Shown here one piece after another: positions 1-8,558 of a stretch of DNA of 64,000 nt (within the stretch, counting starts at the first letter, position 1; each line of letters starts with the position of its first letter). The stretch is taken from positions 62,001-126,000 of IMG/VR virus record IMGVR_UViG_3300027834_000005. One strand, written 5' to 3'. The DNA comes from a virus. Position numbers and translations under genes: made by a program. Below the pieces are notes generated by a model, which was not told the DNA's origin, made no database searches, and saw only the letters and a list, made by a program, of their open reading frames with translations.

Positions 1-290
1 TTGATGGCTCCATTAAATTCAACCATAGCTACGTTAATGGGTTCAAATGCGGGGAACAAACAACATGGAGAAGTAACGGCGTAATCTTCAGAAGTGAAAT
101 GTGCTCTTCAATCTCTGTGTTGCATGGCGAAGCAGTTGAAAGAGATAGAAACGGGTACGTAAATAGCCACTGCATATATGCTAATGGCGTGGTAGTTGAA
201 CGCCTTGACGATAGCGAACTCACCGACGAAGATAAGTTTGAGCTTAGGCTTAAGTACGGAGACATTGGTTTCCTAAAGCACTTCAAGTAG
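1..290 (+). CDS. class M array protein (MORN/YwqK-like), 5' end outside window
   Basis: The frame is open from base 3 to the stop at 290 with no good start, so the gene begins before the window. Two to three YwqK/MORN-like units are visible (NG, HGE and YVNG motifs). They are followed by the array tail TDEDKFELRLKYGDIGFL. Proteins of this repeat type are usually annotated as YwqK-family antitoxins, but no toxin partner is visible here. The next gene starts 9 bases downstream. Confidence 0.75.
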   Translation, partial: DGSIKFNHSYVNGFKCGEQTTWRSNGVIFRSEMCSSISVLHGEAVERDRNGYVNSHCIYANGVVVERLDDSELTDEDKFELRLKYGDIGFLKHFK

Positions 291-298
291 GAACGTAT

Positions 299-619
299 AT
301 GAGACAAGTTGATCGTGATGACATAGTTACAGGTACGAAGTTCTTATTGGTAGCTAAGCACACTAATGATATTGTCATTGGCGAGGTAATTTCAAAGTCT
401 AGAAGTAATTTTTACTACAAGATTGGAAACGGTAGAGTTTACGTGTTGGGTTTCACCACTACGGAGGTTTTGCCTGTGCCCGATTTGAGGGTCATACCAT
501 TAGACTATATGGATTGGTATGTGGAACAGGGCGAAATCAGAGACCAAGACGTTTTCCTCGCTAAGTTAAGTGGTGACTGGAACGACGTAGTAGATAAGAT
601 AACAGGAAGAAATCTATGA
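299..619 (+). CDS. class D array protein, 106 aa
   Basis: The protein is of unknown function. Residues 1-75 look like a compact beta-rich domain. The tail from about residue 81 (RDQDVFLAKLSGDW) is the class D form of the shared C-terminal signature. The stop overlaps the next start in an ATGA, implying translational coupling. Confidence 0.8.
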   Translation: MRQVDRDDIVTGTKFLLVAKHTNDIVIGEVISKSRSNFYYKIGNGRVYVLGFTTTEVLPVPDLRVIPLDYMDWYVEQGEIRDQDVFLAKLSGDWNDVVDKITGRNL

Positions 620-1002
620 CCATGCGTATTGTTACTTCTAGGGACCTAATCAATGAAGGAATGGAGCTTCTCCTTTTTTCATTCACTGATAAGGAGAAGC
701 ACTCACACGGCATATTCGTAGAGAAGTCTGTATCTATGTGGACTGAAGGCCCAGAGTATATAATAGATATCACCAGAAAAGACGGTAACACTACAAAGTT
801 TGGTGCTAAGAAACATGTATTAATGGGTGTCGTACCTTACTCAGAAAAAGATGGCATCAAGAAGTTCTTGGTTGCTATACCAGTTTCAAGTTTAGATGAG
901 AACGACCTGTTTCTGTTAAAACTAAGTAATAATGCTGATCATATAAGAGCTAAGACAAAAAAGCTTATCAACTCATATTCAATTGAACACTGGGTAGACT
1001 AA
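616..1002 (+). CDS. class D array protein, divergent tail, 128 aa
   Basis: The start lies in an ATGA overlap with the previous stop and has an AGGAAG ribosome site. The tail from about residue 93 (LDENDLFLLKLSNN) keeps the acidic-Phe-Leu pattern but has lost the SGDW core. A basic stretch of about 20 residues follows. Function unknown. Confidence 0.75.
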   Translation: MTMRIVTSRDLINEGMELLLFSFTDKEKHSHGIFVEKSVSMWTEGPEYIIDITRKDGNTTKFGAKKHVLMGVVPYSEKDGIKKFLVAIPVSSLDENDLFLLKLSNNADHIRAKTKKLINSYSIEHWVD

Positions 1003-1433
1003 TGTCGGAATTAAAACGCATAGTAGAAAGAAGTGGCGGAATCATAGAAACGTTCCAAGTTGATGAAACTGGCTCGAAACAGGGAGTCAGTGTTAGGACG
1101 TTCGAGAACGGAAAGCCATGGCTTATATCTTATTACCAAAATGGGTTCTTACATGGCGAATTCATAGAGCTGCACGAAGATGGGTACATACGTGAGCACT
1201 CTATGTACTCTAATGGTAAACAGTGCGGCGAGATGGTATTAAAAAGAGATGACAGGGTAGTACGCCATGAAATATGGTATAGTGCAGAATTGGTCCATAC
1301 ATTCATGTATCTTGGATCTATTTTCTGTGAACCAACAGAAGAAACCAAGTTTGAAATGACACTTAAATACGGCACCAAGTGGTTACCCAAGAGGACATAT
1401 GAAGAGTTATCAGCTGAATTTGAACAGTCCTAA
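1002..1433 (+). CDS. class M array protein (MORN/YwqK-like), 143 aa
   Basis: The gene starts in a TAATG overlap. Residues 28-85 hold about three YwqK-type units with NG and HGE turns. The tail begins near residue 110 (TEETKFEMTLKYGTKWLP) and has 14 extra residues, which overlap the ribosome site and start of the next gene. Confidence 0.8.
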   Translation: MSELKRIVERSGGIIETFQVDETGSKQGVSVRTFENGKPWLISYYQNGFLHGEFIELHEDGYIREHSMYSNGKQCGEMVLKRDDRVVRHEIWYSAELVHTFMYLGSIFCEPTEETKFEMTLKYGTKWLPKRTYEELSAEFEQS

Positions 1434-1722
1434 TTATAGAACTATAAATAAAAAAACATTAGTTCAAGATCTACCTCATAACACAATGCTTATCGGCATA
1501 GATAAGCATAATAGTGGGGATGCGATACACATACAGATTGGCGAAGATGGACGTCATATGTGTAACGGTTCGGTATGCTCTAACCTGCATCTTGATAATG
1601 ATAGATACGCATATGTACCTGAATCTAGCCTAAGTGAAGAAGCCGTGTTCGAAGCTAAGTTGCGTGGTGATTGGAGTGAAGTGGCAATTGAAGCTGCTTC
1701 ACTATACTACCGTGTCTATTAA
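1399..1722 (+). CDS. class D array protein, 107 aa
   Basis: The start at 1399 has a GAGG ribosome site at good spacing even though it lies 35 bases inside the previous gene. The tail from residue 78 (LSEEAVFEAKLRGDW) is a typical class D signature. Function unknown. Confidence 0.75.
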   Translation: MKSYQLNLNSPNYRTINKKTLVQDLPHNTMLIGIDKHNSGDAIHIQIGEDGRHMCNGSVCSNLHLDNDRYAYVPESSLSEEAVFEAKLRGDWSEVAIEAASLYYRVY

Positions 1723-1729
1723 TCCGTAT

Positions 1730-2155
1730 ATGAATCTTCCATTCGACCATCTCATATTCACTACGGATATGGAAGTGGGGAAGGAAATATTAGTGTACCG
1801 TCATGATGATCACGCTGGTGACAGGTATTCTTTTAAGGCTAATATATTCAGAGTACATGATGAATGTGATAGTGATGGTGATTATGATATGCAGCGCATG
1901 ATTGCCTCCCCAGATAACGTGATGGATCAGAAATTCAGCTTTGTTAGACTAGATGAATATAATGGCAACAAACTATGGATGGATTGCATTACGTTATTAG
2001 GTATACCTATACGGTATATAACCGATGAAGATCAGTTTCATGCCAGACTCACTGGGGATTGGAGAGACGTTGCTGATAAAATACGTATAGCTAGAGATGC
2101 GTACGATGAGAATGTTTTGGCTAAAGACTTAGAGGACTTCTTTGATGACTTATAG
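1730..2155 (+). CDS. class D array protein with acidic C-terminal extension, about 141 aa
   Basis: I chose the ATG at 1730, just after the previous stop. The ribosome site is weak, and a GTG at 1712 or an ATG at 1770 are alternatives. The signature is at residues 98-112 (TDEDQFHARLTGDW). About 30 further residues follow, ending in an acidic, Phe-rich stretch. Confidence 0.7.
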   Translation: MNLPFDHLIFTTDMEVGKEILVYRHDDHAGDRYSFKANIFRVHDECDSDGDYDMQRMIASPDNVMDQKFSFVRLDEYNGNKLWMDCITLLGIPIRYITDEDQFHARLTGDWRDVADKIRIARDAYDENVLAKDLEDFFDDL

Positions 2156-2471
2156 TTACTACCCGATAACAAAGCTTACTGATATACAACCATCAGATAC
2201 AGTGTATTACGTGTCTTTAAATCTACGTCAAGGTGTCAATCCTTTGACAGTTAGTATTGATGATGAATCGTGTATAACTTTAACGGCGGCTATGCCTACT
2301 AAATCAGGTAATGACAGTATTGAGTTGAAACATTATCACCTCCCTGATCAATACTCTAGTGAATTCTTAGTAAGAGCTGACAATATAGACCCTAAAGACA
2401 TATTTTATGTTAAGATTTCAGGGGACTACAAAGACCTACACAGGAAAGTATTAGATGCGTTCGAAAGGTGA
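2145..2471 (+). CDS. class D array protein, 108 aa
   Basis: An ATG at 2145 follows an AGAGGA ribosome site and overlaps the previous gene by 11 bases. The tail from residue 82 (DPKDIFYVKISGDY) substitutes ISGDY for LSGDW. Function unknown. Confidence 0.75.
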   Translation: MTYSYYPITKLTDIQPSDTVYYVSLNLRQGVNPLTVSIDDESCITLTAAMPTKSGNDSIELKHYHLPDQYSSEFLVRADNIDPKDIFYVKISGDYKDLHRKVLDAFER

Positions 2472-2790
2472 TATTAGTTGTGATTTTTACATGGAGTGTT
2501 TCGAATGTGCTGGTTTCTATTCATACGAAAAAGAACACGCACTAGGTGACATAATTAACGTGTTCGTTTATAGAGAATATGAACATGATTTCGTCATTAA
2601 AATAAGTTATCTAACTCCACTACATGAAACTAAATGGGGAATGATAACCGTAGAAGAAGACCACATCGTCATGGAGTTCGGTGTCAATGGTACATTCAAA
2701 TTCAAGCTTAGTATGACTGAAGATATAAAGTTTCAAAAATTACTTGATGGGTCTTTACCTACTATTTTTTTAGACGTGGATATAATATGA
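2455..2790 (+). CDS. class S array protein, 111 aa
   Basis: This is the first class S member. The tail from residue 87 (MTEDIKFQKLLDGSLPT) replaces SGDW with DGSLPT. The N-terminal part has two close cysteines near residue 13 (CFEC). It overlaps its neighbours by 17 and 4 bases. Confidence 0.75.
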   Translation: MRSKGDISCDFYMECFECAGFYSYEKEHALGDIINVFVYREYEHDFVIKISYLTPLHETKWGMITVEEDHIVMEFGVNGTFKFKLSMTEDIKFQKLLDGSLPTIFLDVDII

Positions 2791-3149
2791 AAGATATTTA
2801 CACAGAATCAAACTTTGAATTGATATGCATTAAGACAGAACATACTCCTATGACGTACGGTCATGTCCTTGGTAAAGTCCAACATATTACGTACACTTGT
2901 ACCTCTAAAAACGGAATAGTCCACGGTATACGTACCAACAGGGATACATACCAAACCACTAACAGAACGGAGGGGTATGCTAGTCTATTGTACGGAGGCG
3001 GTAGTTTAGGAGAATATGCACTGTACGTATTTAATATGGACGAAGAAGAGAAGTTTAAAAAAATATTAGATGGTTCCATCCCAACCTATCTGTCACACGT
3101 GATCACTGAAGGAGAGCACAATGAAAGAAAGAAGCGTATGTTTAAGTGA
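2787..3149 (+). CDS. class S array protein with basic tail, 120 aa
   Basis: It starts in an ATGA overlap. The tail from residue 84 (MDEEEKFKKILDGSIPTYL) is class S. A charged extension rich in Lys, Arg and Glu follows, overlapping the ribosome site of the next gene. Adjacent to another class S gene, it suggests tandem duplication. Confidence 0.75.
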   Translation: MKDIYTESNFELICIKTEHTPMTYGHVLGKVQHITYTCTSKNGIVHGIRTNRDTYQTTNRTEGYASLLYGGGSLGEYALYVFNMDEEEKFKKILDGSIPTYLSHVITEGEHNERKKRMFK

Positions 3150-3447
3150 TGGCGGTGGCAGAACAAAGTATTTCACTGACGAGGCTGGAGATGCCCAAGG
3201 TCTTTTTCTAGGATTCAGTGAAGAAGGCTACCTATGTACTCGTTGTATATTCTTGGACGATAAATGGCATGGTGAGTACGTACGGTACGATAAAGAAGGT
3301 AGCGTTATTGAGCGAGAGTTTTATGAACATGGTGTCCGTATTGTATTACCACCACACATGAACACGTTAAACCTTACGGACGAAGATCTATTCGAATTGA
3401 GATTCACCCACCACGAAATACAATACTTGCCGGAGATGGGAGAATGA
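3121..3447 (+). CDS. class M array protein (MORN/YwqK-like), 108 aa
   Basis: A strong AGGAG site precedes the ATG. Two YwqK-type units occupy residues 18-70 (HGEY turn visible). The tail from residue 85 (LTDEDLFELRFTHHEIQYL) diverges in its second half from the usual LKYGHMEFL. Confidence 0.8.
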   Translation: MKERSVCLSDGGGRTKYFTDEAGDAQGLFLGFSEEGYLCTRCIFLDDKWHGEYVRYDKEGSVIEREFYEHGVRIVLPPHMNTLNLTDEDLFELRFTHHEIQYLPEMGE

Positions 3448-3845
3448 TAATGCCGAGAAAGGAACAAATAATTGATTTCGAAGACAATGAGTTACCAATA
3501 TACTGCGTCCATGCTGACGAAATAGCTAAGCAGCAAGGCGGTCATTTTGTCGGACGCGAAGTCTACCTAACCAGATACTCAAAAACAGGTAGGTATATGG
3601 TATTGAAAGTTAAAGACAAAAGCAATGATACGTTTGAACATGTAACTTTCATATTATGTAAGGGGGTCCTAGTGGCTTCCTATTCAGAAAGCGACATCAC
3701 TATGTATATTCTTAACATGTCTGATATAGATTTGTTCCAAGCTAAACTGGAAGGCGCACACCCCACGTACTTACTTGACACCACCAGAGACAAAGACACG
3801 GATCTGCCTACGATAGAAGACATTCGTGAAACGATAAGGTCCTAA
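3444..3845 (+). CDS. class S array protein, 133 aa
   Basis: It starts in an ATGA overlap; an in-frame ATG two codons later is also possible. The signature at residue 92 (MSDIDLFQAKLEGAHPTYL) mixes the class D FQAKL and class S HPTYL features, linking the two subclasses. An acidic tail of about 20 residues follows. Confidence 0.75.
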   Translation: MIMPRKEQIIDFEDNELPIYCVHADEIAKQQGGHFVGREVYLTRYSKTGRYMVLKVKDKSNDTFEHVTFILCKGVLVASYSESDITMYILNMSDIDLFQAKLEGAHPTYLLDTTRDKDTDLPTIEDIRETIRS

Positions 3846-3846
3846 C

Positions 3847-4191
3847 ATGGATTCATACTGTCTAATAGAAAACATAAATGACTTAGAGAAAGGCGAATGG
3901 TACTACAGTATATTACGAAATGAGGCACATAGATGCGCTAAGATTAGTAGATACGCCCATTACCGTTCGATAGCATATATGATCCTTAAGGGCTATGAAT
4001 ATTCGCAAGACGGTTGGCTAGACGACGATGACATAACAGTATTCAATAAGGACCCATACCTCTACATAAAATTAGATTTGATCTCTGATGAAGACATGTT
4101 CCTCAGTAAGATGAGCGGTGATGGCTCCCACATAAAAGAGAAGGCTTACGTAGTTTCACACGGTTGTTATTATACCGAACTAACACGTTGA
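3847..4191 (+). CDS. class D array protein, 114 aa
   Basis: The tail from residue 79 (ISDEDMFLSKMSGDG) is class D, with Met replacing the usual Leu. It is the last gene of the first array operon. The promoter for the next set overlaps its stop codon. Confidence 0.75.
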   Translation: MDSYCLIENINDLEKGEWYYSILRNEAHRCAKISRYAHYRSIAYMILKGYEYSQDGWLDDDDITVFNKDPYLYIKLDLISDEDMFLSKMSGDGSHIKEKAYVVSHGCYYTELTR

Positions 4192-4216
4192 CAACGTCAT
4201 CATAATAAGGTAAAAT
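4188..4216 (+). promoter_or_regulatory. sigma70-type promoter inside the array
   Basis: The -35 is a perfect TTGACA (4188-4193) and the -10 is TAAAAT (4211-4216), with a 17-bp spacer. It lies in one of the few array gaps and should restart transcription at the 4241 gene. Confidence 0.75.
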
Positions 4217-4240
4217 GCTCGCTCAAGTAAGGGACTAAAC

Positions 4241-4624
4241 ATGACGCAGCAAACTGAAAGAAACCTAGACATCGTAGAAGAACTATCTGTGGGCGAAGTC
4301 TTCTTAGTAATGGATAAGGAGAAAGGCACTTCATGTTTATATGAGAAGATGCCAGATTCTGACGATTTGTTCGATTCGCCTAACTTCACTCGCATAGCTG
4401 GCGACCCAGAGATGAGAACATACGCCACAGTTTCCTATACCAATTTGGTCGTGTATAAACCATGCGAAACTAACTTCTTAGTTAAGGAAGAGAGTCTATT
4501 CCATGCCAAGCTATCAGGTGACTGGAGTCCGGTTCATCAAGATATCATGGCTCACCGTAAGAGATACTATGATGTGTACGTGCTGGACACCCATAATGCA
4601 TGGCAAGAGTCAAGAAAACAATAG
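4241..4624 (+). CDS. class D array protein, 127 aa
   Basis: First gene after the promoter at 4188. The signature begins at residue 82 (KEESLFHAKLSGDW). A 30-residue polar extension follows. Function unknown. Confidence 0.8.
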   Translation: MTQQTERNLDIVEELSVGEVFLVMDKEKGTSCLYEKMPDSDDLFDSPNFTRIAGDPEMRTYATVSYTNLVVYKPCETNFLVKEESLFHAKLSGDWSPVHQDIMAHRKRYYDVYVLDTHNAWQESRKQ

Positions 4625-4635
4625 GACATTATAAC

Positions 4636-5025
4636 ATGCACATTCCACTACACTGTACACAAGGTAACGTACAAGGTTCGTATTACCATCTTGCTTACCA
4701 TGCAAATGACACGGCGTTAGTATCCTTTCCTGAAGAACAACGCATAAGCACAGCTGGGTGTATGTTTGAATTTGAACCATCAGATGAAGAAGACGGTGAT
4801 TATTATATATGCTACGTGATAGATGGCGTGTTAGTTGTACCTTTTAGTGACGCGATTGTATACGTATTCGTTCTTGACATGACCGAGGAATCCAAATTCC
4901 AATGTCTACTTGATGGATCATTACCGTCCGTAATGTCTACCGTAACCAATGACAAGAACGTAAAAGTAGATATCACCTTCGATAGAATAAGTGAGCATCT
5001 GGAAGAATATCGCAACGTCATATAA
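4636..5025 (+). CDS. class S array protein, about 129 aa
   Basis: I placed the start at 4636, where AGGA lies 9 bases upstream; an in-frame ATG at 4600 inside the previous gene lacks a clear site. The signature at residue 82 (MTEESKFQCLLDGSLPS) is class S. A charged, probably helical extension of about 30 residues follows. Confidence 0.75.
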   Translation: MHIPLHCTQGNVQGSYYHLAYHANDTALVSFPEEQRISTAGCMFEFEPSDEEDGDYYICYVIDGVLVVPFSDAIVYVFVLDMTEESKFQCLLDGSLPSVMSTVTNDKNVKVDITFDRISEHLEEYRNVI

Positions 5026-5047
5026 TTACCATTCATTGGAGAATACG

Positions 5048-5500
5048 ATGATAAAATCAGAAAGTGGCAAAGACATAGTAGCCCACACTTTATACCATGA
5101 CAGTAAAGGTCTTGAGGTTGGCCTATGCGTTTTCATGCACGATTCCGTCACTATGCGCGAAACTTCAGAGTATTCCCGTGGGGACTATCACGGTGTTAGG
5201 AAGACTTGGTACACCAATGGACAACAATCTACTTACTCGGTGTACGAACACGGACGAAAAAACGGTATCTATCTCAGTTGGGACCTTGAGGGCAGACTAA
5301 ATTGCGTCATGTATTTCTGCAACGGTAAAAGACATGGGGAAATGAAGAGATATTCCTCTACAGGCGACTTATTTCATAAAATTCTCATCGATGATCACCC
5401 TCACTGTACCATGCCTATCACTGAAGAAGACAAGTTCGAACTGTGCCTTAGACACGAAGGATTATCTTTCATAGAGGACGACTATGATATACGACCATAA
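5048..5500 (+). CDS. class M array protein (MORN/YwqK-like), 150 aa
   Basis: The ATG at 5048 has GGAG seven bases upstream and is preferred over an upstream GTG. Four YwqK-type units fill residues 10-115 (YTNGQ, HGRKNG, CNGKRHGE). The tail from residue 124 is ITEEDKFELCLRHEGLSFI. Confidence 0.8.
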   Translation: MIKSESGKDIVAHTLYHDSKGLEVGLCVFMHDSVTMRETSEYSRGDYHGVRKTWYTNGQQSTYSVYEHGRKNGIYLSWDLEGRLNCVMYFCNGKRHGEMKRYSSTGDLFHKILIDDHPHCTMPITEEDKFELCLRHEGLSFIEDDYDIRP

Positions 5501-5798
5501 CAATGACGTTCCTAACGGAGAGATAGTCATAAACATGAACGAAGAGCTTATGGTTCCTTGGTCATGTAATCCTAGAATGAAACTTTCCTATGGAATTAAA
5601 CTTGACTTAGTAAATGGTAGACGTTTCTCTATACTTACTAACGTCCGTAAAGTTCATATGGTGTGTACGTTGGATGAGTTCAAATGCATAACTGAAGATA
5701 TGCTATTCCAAGCTCGCCTATCTGAAGACTGGAATGAGGTTGCCACTGCACTAAAGGATAATTCTCCATACCCATATATAAAACGTGACTTGCCATAA
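5484..5798 (+). CDS. class D array protein, 104 aa
   Basis: It overlaps the previous gene by 17 bases. The tail from residue 69 is ITEDMLFQARLSEDW, with Glu replacing the usual Gly. Its N-terminus (MIYD) resembles that of the 7549 gene, suggesting a duplicated pair. The next promoter overlaps its end. Confidence 0.75.
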   Translation: MIYDHNNDVPNGEIVINMNEELMVPWSCNPRMKLSYGIKLDLVNGRRFSILTNVRKVHMVCTLDEFKCITEDMLFQARLSEDWNEVATALKDNSPYPYIKRDLP

Positions 5799-5818
5799 CG
5801 TCGAATATACTGTATAAT
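5790..5818 (+). promoter_or_regulatory. sigma70-type promoter inside the array
   Basis: TTGCCA (5790-5795), a 17-bp spacer and a perfect TATAAT (5813-5818) precede the class M gene at 5851. Confidence 0.75.
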
Positions 5819-5850
5819 TACGCTCACACCTGAAGAGTCCAAATAATACT

Positions 5851-6234
5851 ATGAATTTAAAACTTATCGAGACTGATAACGAGTTATACCATATTGATGC
5901 CACTGGTAAAATTCAAGGTGAATACCGCAGAAGATACCGTAGTGGCGCTCGTCAAGTGAGAAGCTTCTACGTAGATGATAAAGCGGAAGGAATGTTTCGT
6001 AGTTGGCATGAAAATGGCACGCCTTGTGTCAATTGCATGATGAAAAACAATGCACCGCATGGTGAATATTTGATGCTGCACGATTGTGGATCAGTCAACG
6101 AACACACCATCCACATTGATGGCGTTACGATAGTGACTCCAGAACACATAGACGTTACAGACATGTCAGAGACAGACATGTTTGAATTGAAACTTTTATA
6201 TGGAGACATAGGTTTCCTTCGTGACAATAAATGA
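5851..6234 (+). CDS. class M array protein (MORN/YwqK-like), 127 aa
   Basis: First gene after the promoter at 5790. Three YwqK-type units are visible (GEYRRRY, WHENG, HGEY). The tail from residue 105 is MSETDMFELKLLYGDIGFL, nearly the same as that of the first gene in the window. Confidence 0.8.
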   Translation: MNLKLIETDNELYHIDATGKIQGEYRRRYRSGARQVRSFYVDDKAEGMFRSWHENGTPCVNCMMKNNAPHGEYLMLHDCGSVNEHTIHIDGVTIVTPEHIDVTDMSETDMFELKLLYGDIGFLRDNK

Positions 6235-6542
6235 CTACCATAAAGAAAAAAACCACTAATGGGTCCTATTGGCATGAAAATGACAACGGCGACAAGCATG
6301 GATTTTTCTGTAAGATGTACAGTAATGGGCTGCCATGGTGTGTGGGTTTCTACAGGAACAACGTATTACACGGCGAATCAATACACTTCAATAAAGATGG
6401 TACTGCCATAGAACGAGTCATATACATAGATGACTGCGCAGTAGAACGTCACGTTAGTCTGATGACCCCAGAAGAGAAATTTGAATACTGCTTGCGCAAT
6501 GGCCAAGTTGAATTCTTAGGAGAAGAATATGACGCCTTTTAA
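6231..6542 (+). CDS. class M array protein (MORN/YwqK-like), 103 aa
   Basis: It starts in an ATGA overlap. Two YwqK-type units at residues 10-60 (SNGLPW, HGES) precede the tail at residue 78 (MTPEEKFEYCLRNGQVEFL). Confidence 0.8.
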   Translation: MTTIKKKTTNGSYWHENDNGDKHGFFCKMYSNGLPWCVGFYRNNVLHGESIHFNKDGTAIERVIYIDDCAVERHVSLMTPEEKFEYCLRNGQVEFLGEEYDAF

Positions 6543-6867
6543 TATGATGTGCACCAATATAATGGGCGATCTTTCGTTCACTAACGCACATAAGATAGGC
6601 ATTGGCGTCACAGTCAATAGGGTGATAAAACACTCAGACCGTGATGTGTACACATTTGAACTAACCCATCATGTAGATGGTTCTCACTATGACAATGAAT
6701 ACTACGTCACGTTTGAAGAAGGCAAGTTTAGGATTGCATATGGCATCCATGAGGACTGTAGTTTTTCATACGCGGTTTACGACATAGAATTTTTGAGTGA
6801 CGAAGAGCAATTCCATTGCGTGTTATCTGGTGAATTGCCTAAATGGATAGAGGTAGAATTCGAATGA
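6529..6867 (+). CDS. class S array protein (SGELP variant), 112 aa
   Basis: An AGGAG site lies inside the preceding gene. The tail from residue 89 (LSDEEQFHCVLSGELPKW) joins the LSG of class D to the LP of class S. The closest relative in the array is the 7172 gene. Confidence 0.75.
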   Translation: MTPFNMMCTNIMGDLSFTNAHKIGIGVTVNRVIKHSDRDVYTFELTHHVDGSHYDNEYYVTFEEGKFRIAYGIHEDCSFSYAVYDIEFLSDEEQFHCVLSGELPKWIEVEFE

Positions 6868-7175
6868 ACTATAAGATGATCAGACACTTACCTCTTAATG
6901 AGCCGGTATACCACACTAATTCGTTAACAGGAAACATAGCCGGTGCCGTAATTAGAATGACCAAGTATAAATTATTAGATTTAGAAACAATGGACATACG
7001 GCCATTAGGATTCTACGGCGGTTACCGTGACTTTAAGCCTCTAACTAATCTCACTGCGGTGCCTGATGATTCTATATTCAAAGCTATTCTATCTGACGAT
7101 TGGAAAGAGGTACAATCACTCATTCCTTTCTATGCATTCCCATACACAGACGAACATGAAGGTATCAAGTTTTGA
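6864..7175 (+). CDS. class D array protein, about 103 aa
   Basis: The start at 6864 uses an ATGA overlap. An in-frame ATG at 6843 is possible but overlaps more. The signature at residue 66 is VPDDSIFKAILSDDW, followed by about 20 aromatic-rich residues. Confidence 0.75.
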   Translation: MNYKMIRHLPLNEPVYHTNSLTGNIAGAVIRMTKYKLLDLETMDIRPLGFYGGYRDFKPLTNLTAVPDDSIFKAILSDDWKEVQSLIPFYAFPYTDEHEGIKF

Positions 7176-7552
7176 GTAATAATCACATAGACGAACCAGA
7201 AGTGGCATTTAACCTTACGCTTATAGATAGACAAGGTCATATAAACGAAAGAGTGGACTGTCCAGAAACAATGGCAGTGGACACGTTCATCTTATTAAGC
7301 GATGACGACATAGATGGCCTACCCGCGTATAGGATGTGGTATGGGGATGGTCATAGCTTTTACGTCACTGTGGAAGAAGGTAATGTGCGAGTTGGGTTTA
7401 ATTGCCGTACACAAGAAGACTATGCATATTTATTATATAGCATAGATGGTTTGACCGAGGAAGATAAACTATACTACGCATTAAGCGGTGAGTTACCTGA
7501 GTGTTTAGCTACGTGCATTGAAAAACGCACCGCAAAGAGATATACATTTTGA
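7172..7552 (+). CDS. class S array protein (SGELP variant), 126 aa, TTG start
   Basis: The only well-placed start is a TTG at 7172, overlapping the previous stop, with AAGG upstream. The signature at residue 94 is LTEEDKLYYALSGELP. A basic extension follows. Confidence 0.7.
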   Translation: MSNNHIDEPEVAFNLTLIDRQGHINERVDCPETMAVDTFILLSDDDIDGLPAYRMWYGDGHSFYVTVEEGNVRVGFNCRTQEDYAYLLYSIDGLTEEDKLYYALSGELPECLATCIEKRTAKRYTF

Positions 7553-7842
7553 TATACGATAATGTGTTTGCAGTGCCTGAAGGTACATGGGTAGTTTCGT
7601 ACAGGTTAATATGTGATAACGTTGAAGTACAAGACATGTTCAAGAGAAAGTGCAAAGATTCCACTAAGTACATCATATGGGATTGCCCACATGAAGAGAC
7701 TCATGGATACCTATTACATAGTGAAAGCCTAGACACACTTGTCGATCTTATAGACATGGATGGCATAACAGAAGAGATGGTTTTCCATGCTGAGCTTTCG
7801 GGCGACTGGCATGAAATATTCACCACGTTAAATTTGGAGTGA
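7549..7842 (+). CDS. class D array protein, 97 aa, TTG start
   Basis: It starts with TTG at 7549 in a TTGA overlap. The tail from residue 73 (ITEEMVFHAELSGDW) is canonical. Its N-terminal half resembles the 5484, 9313 and 11033 proteins (short N-terminus, VPEGTWVVS pattern). Confidence 0.7.
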   Translation: MIYDNVFAVPEGTWVVSYRLICDNVEVQDMFKRKCKDSTKYIIWDCPHEETHGYLLHSESLDTLVDLIDMDGITEEMVFHAELSGDWHEIFTTLNLE

Positions 7843-7845
7843 AAC

Positions 7846-8142
7846 ATGAAGCTAACGATACTATTCATTATTGCGTTACTATCTCTACCATTGCACTCTA
7901 AAGAGAAACATAGAGAGGTAGTAGTGTGCGTGTCAGAGACGGCATCTGTTAGGTTCCATAAGGACACTGCTAGAGATAAAAGATATCGTGGTAATGAGTT
8001 AGTTAGTGTGAGTATTAAGGACTTACGTAGCGGTAAACGATTACGATTACGTAGTCGTGACTTCATAGACATGTCTTGTTTTTCAGAGCCAGCACCTAGG
8101 CCTATAACCCATGCCGATATACCTTACTTGGCGGTACTATGA
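7846..8142 (+). CDS. small secreted protein, 98 aa
   Basis: Unlike its neighbours it lacks the array tail and starts with a signal peptide (MKLTILFIIALLSLPLHS), predicting export to the periplasm. The mature part is basic and polar. A GGAG ribosome site precedes the ATG. I do not recognise a family. Confidence 0.75.
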   Translation: MKLTILFIIALLSLPLHSKEKHREVVVCVSETASVRFHKDTARDKRYRGNELVSVSIKDLRSGKRLRLRSRDFIDMSCFSEPAPRPITHADIPYLAVL

Positions 8143-8558
8143 GACACGATATAGCTAATATACGTACCTTACGTGGATTGAAAGAAGGCGAACTGTACTT
8201 AATTATATACTCGGCGGTGGGTTATGAGATAGGTAGAAGGACTTCATATGGCGGCATTATTTTATATACTATAGACGGTAGGCACCATGGTAATGAAAAA
8301 TCATACGGTACATTAGAACTGACCGTTGATCTATTGAGTAGTCATCTATGCAATCAAGAGCACATAACCAATATAGTTGGTGAAGAGGCTTTATTCTTAG
8401 CTAATCTATCTGGTGATTGGGAACAAGTATCAAACACTATCAACGATAACATAGTGATCGGATTGGATTCATACAGATATTTACGTAAGGTCCCATGGTA
8501 CGTGGTCTTTGGTATGAAAATAAAGAAAGCATTTGGTAACATAAGGAATACACTATGA
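8139..8558 (+). CDS. class D array protein with long C-terminal extension, 139 aa
   Basis: It starts in an ATGA overlap. The signature at residue 80 is VGEEALFLANLSGDW. About 45 residues follow, including a hydrophobic-basic segment (VPWYVVFGMKIKKAF) that could touch the membrane. Confidence 0.75.
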   Translation: MRHDIANIRTLRGLKEGELYLIIYSAVGYEIGRRTSYGGIILYTIDGRHHGNEKSYGTLELTVDLLSSHLCNQEHITNIVGEEALFLANLSGDWEQVSNTINDNIVIGLDSYRYLRKVPWYVVFGMKIKKAFGNIRNTL

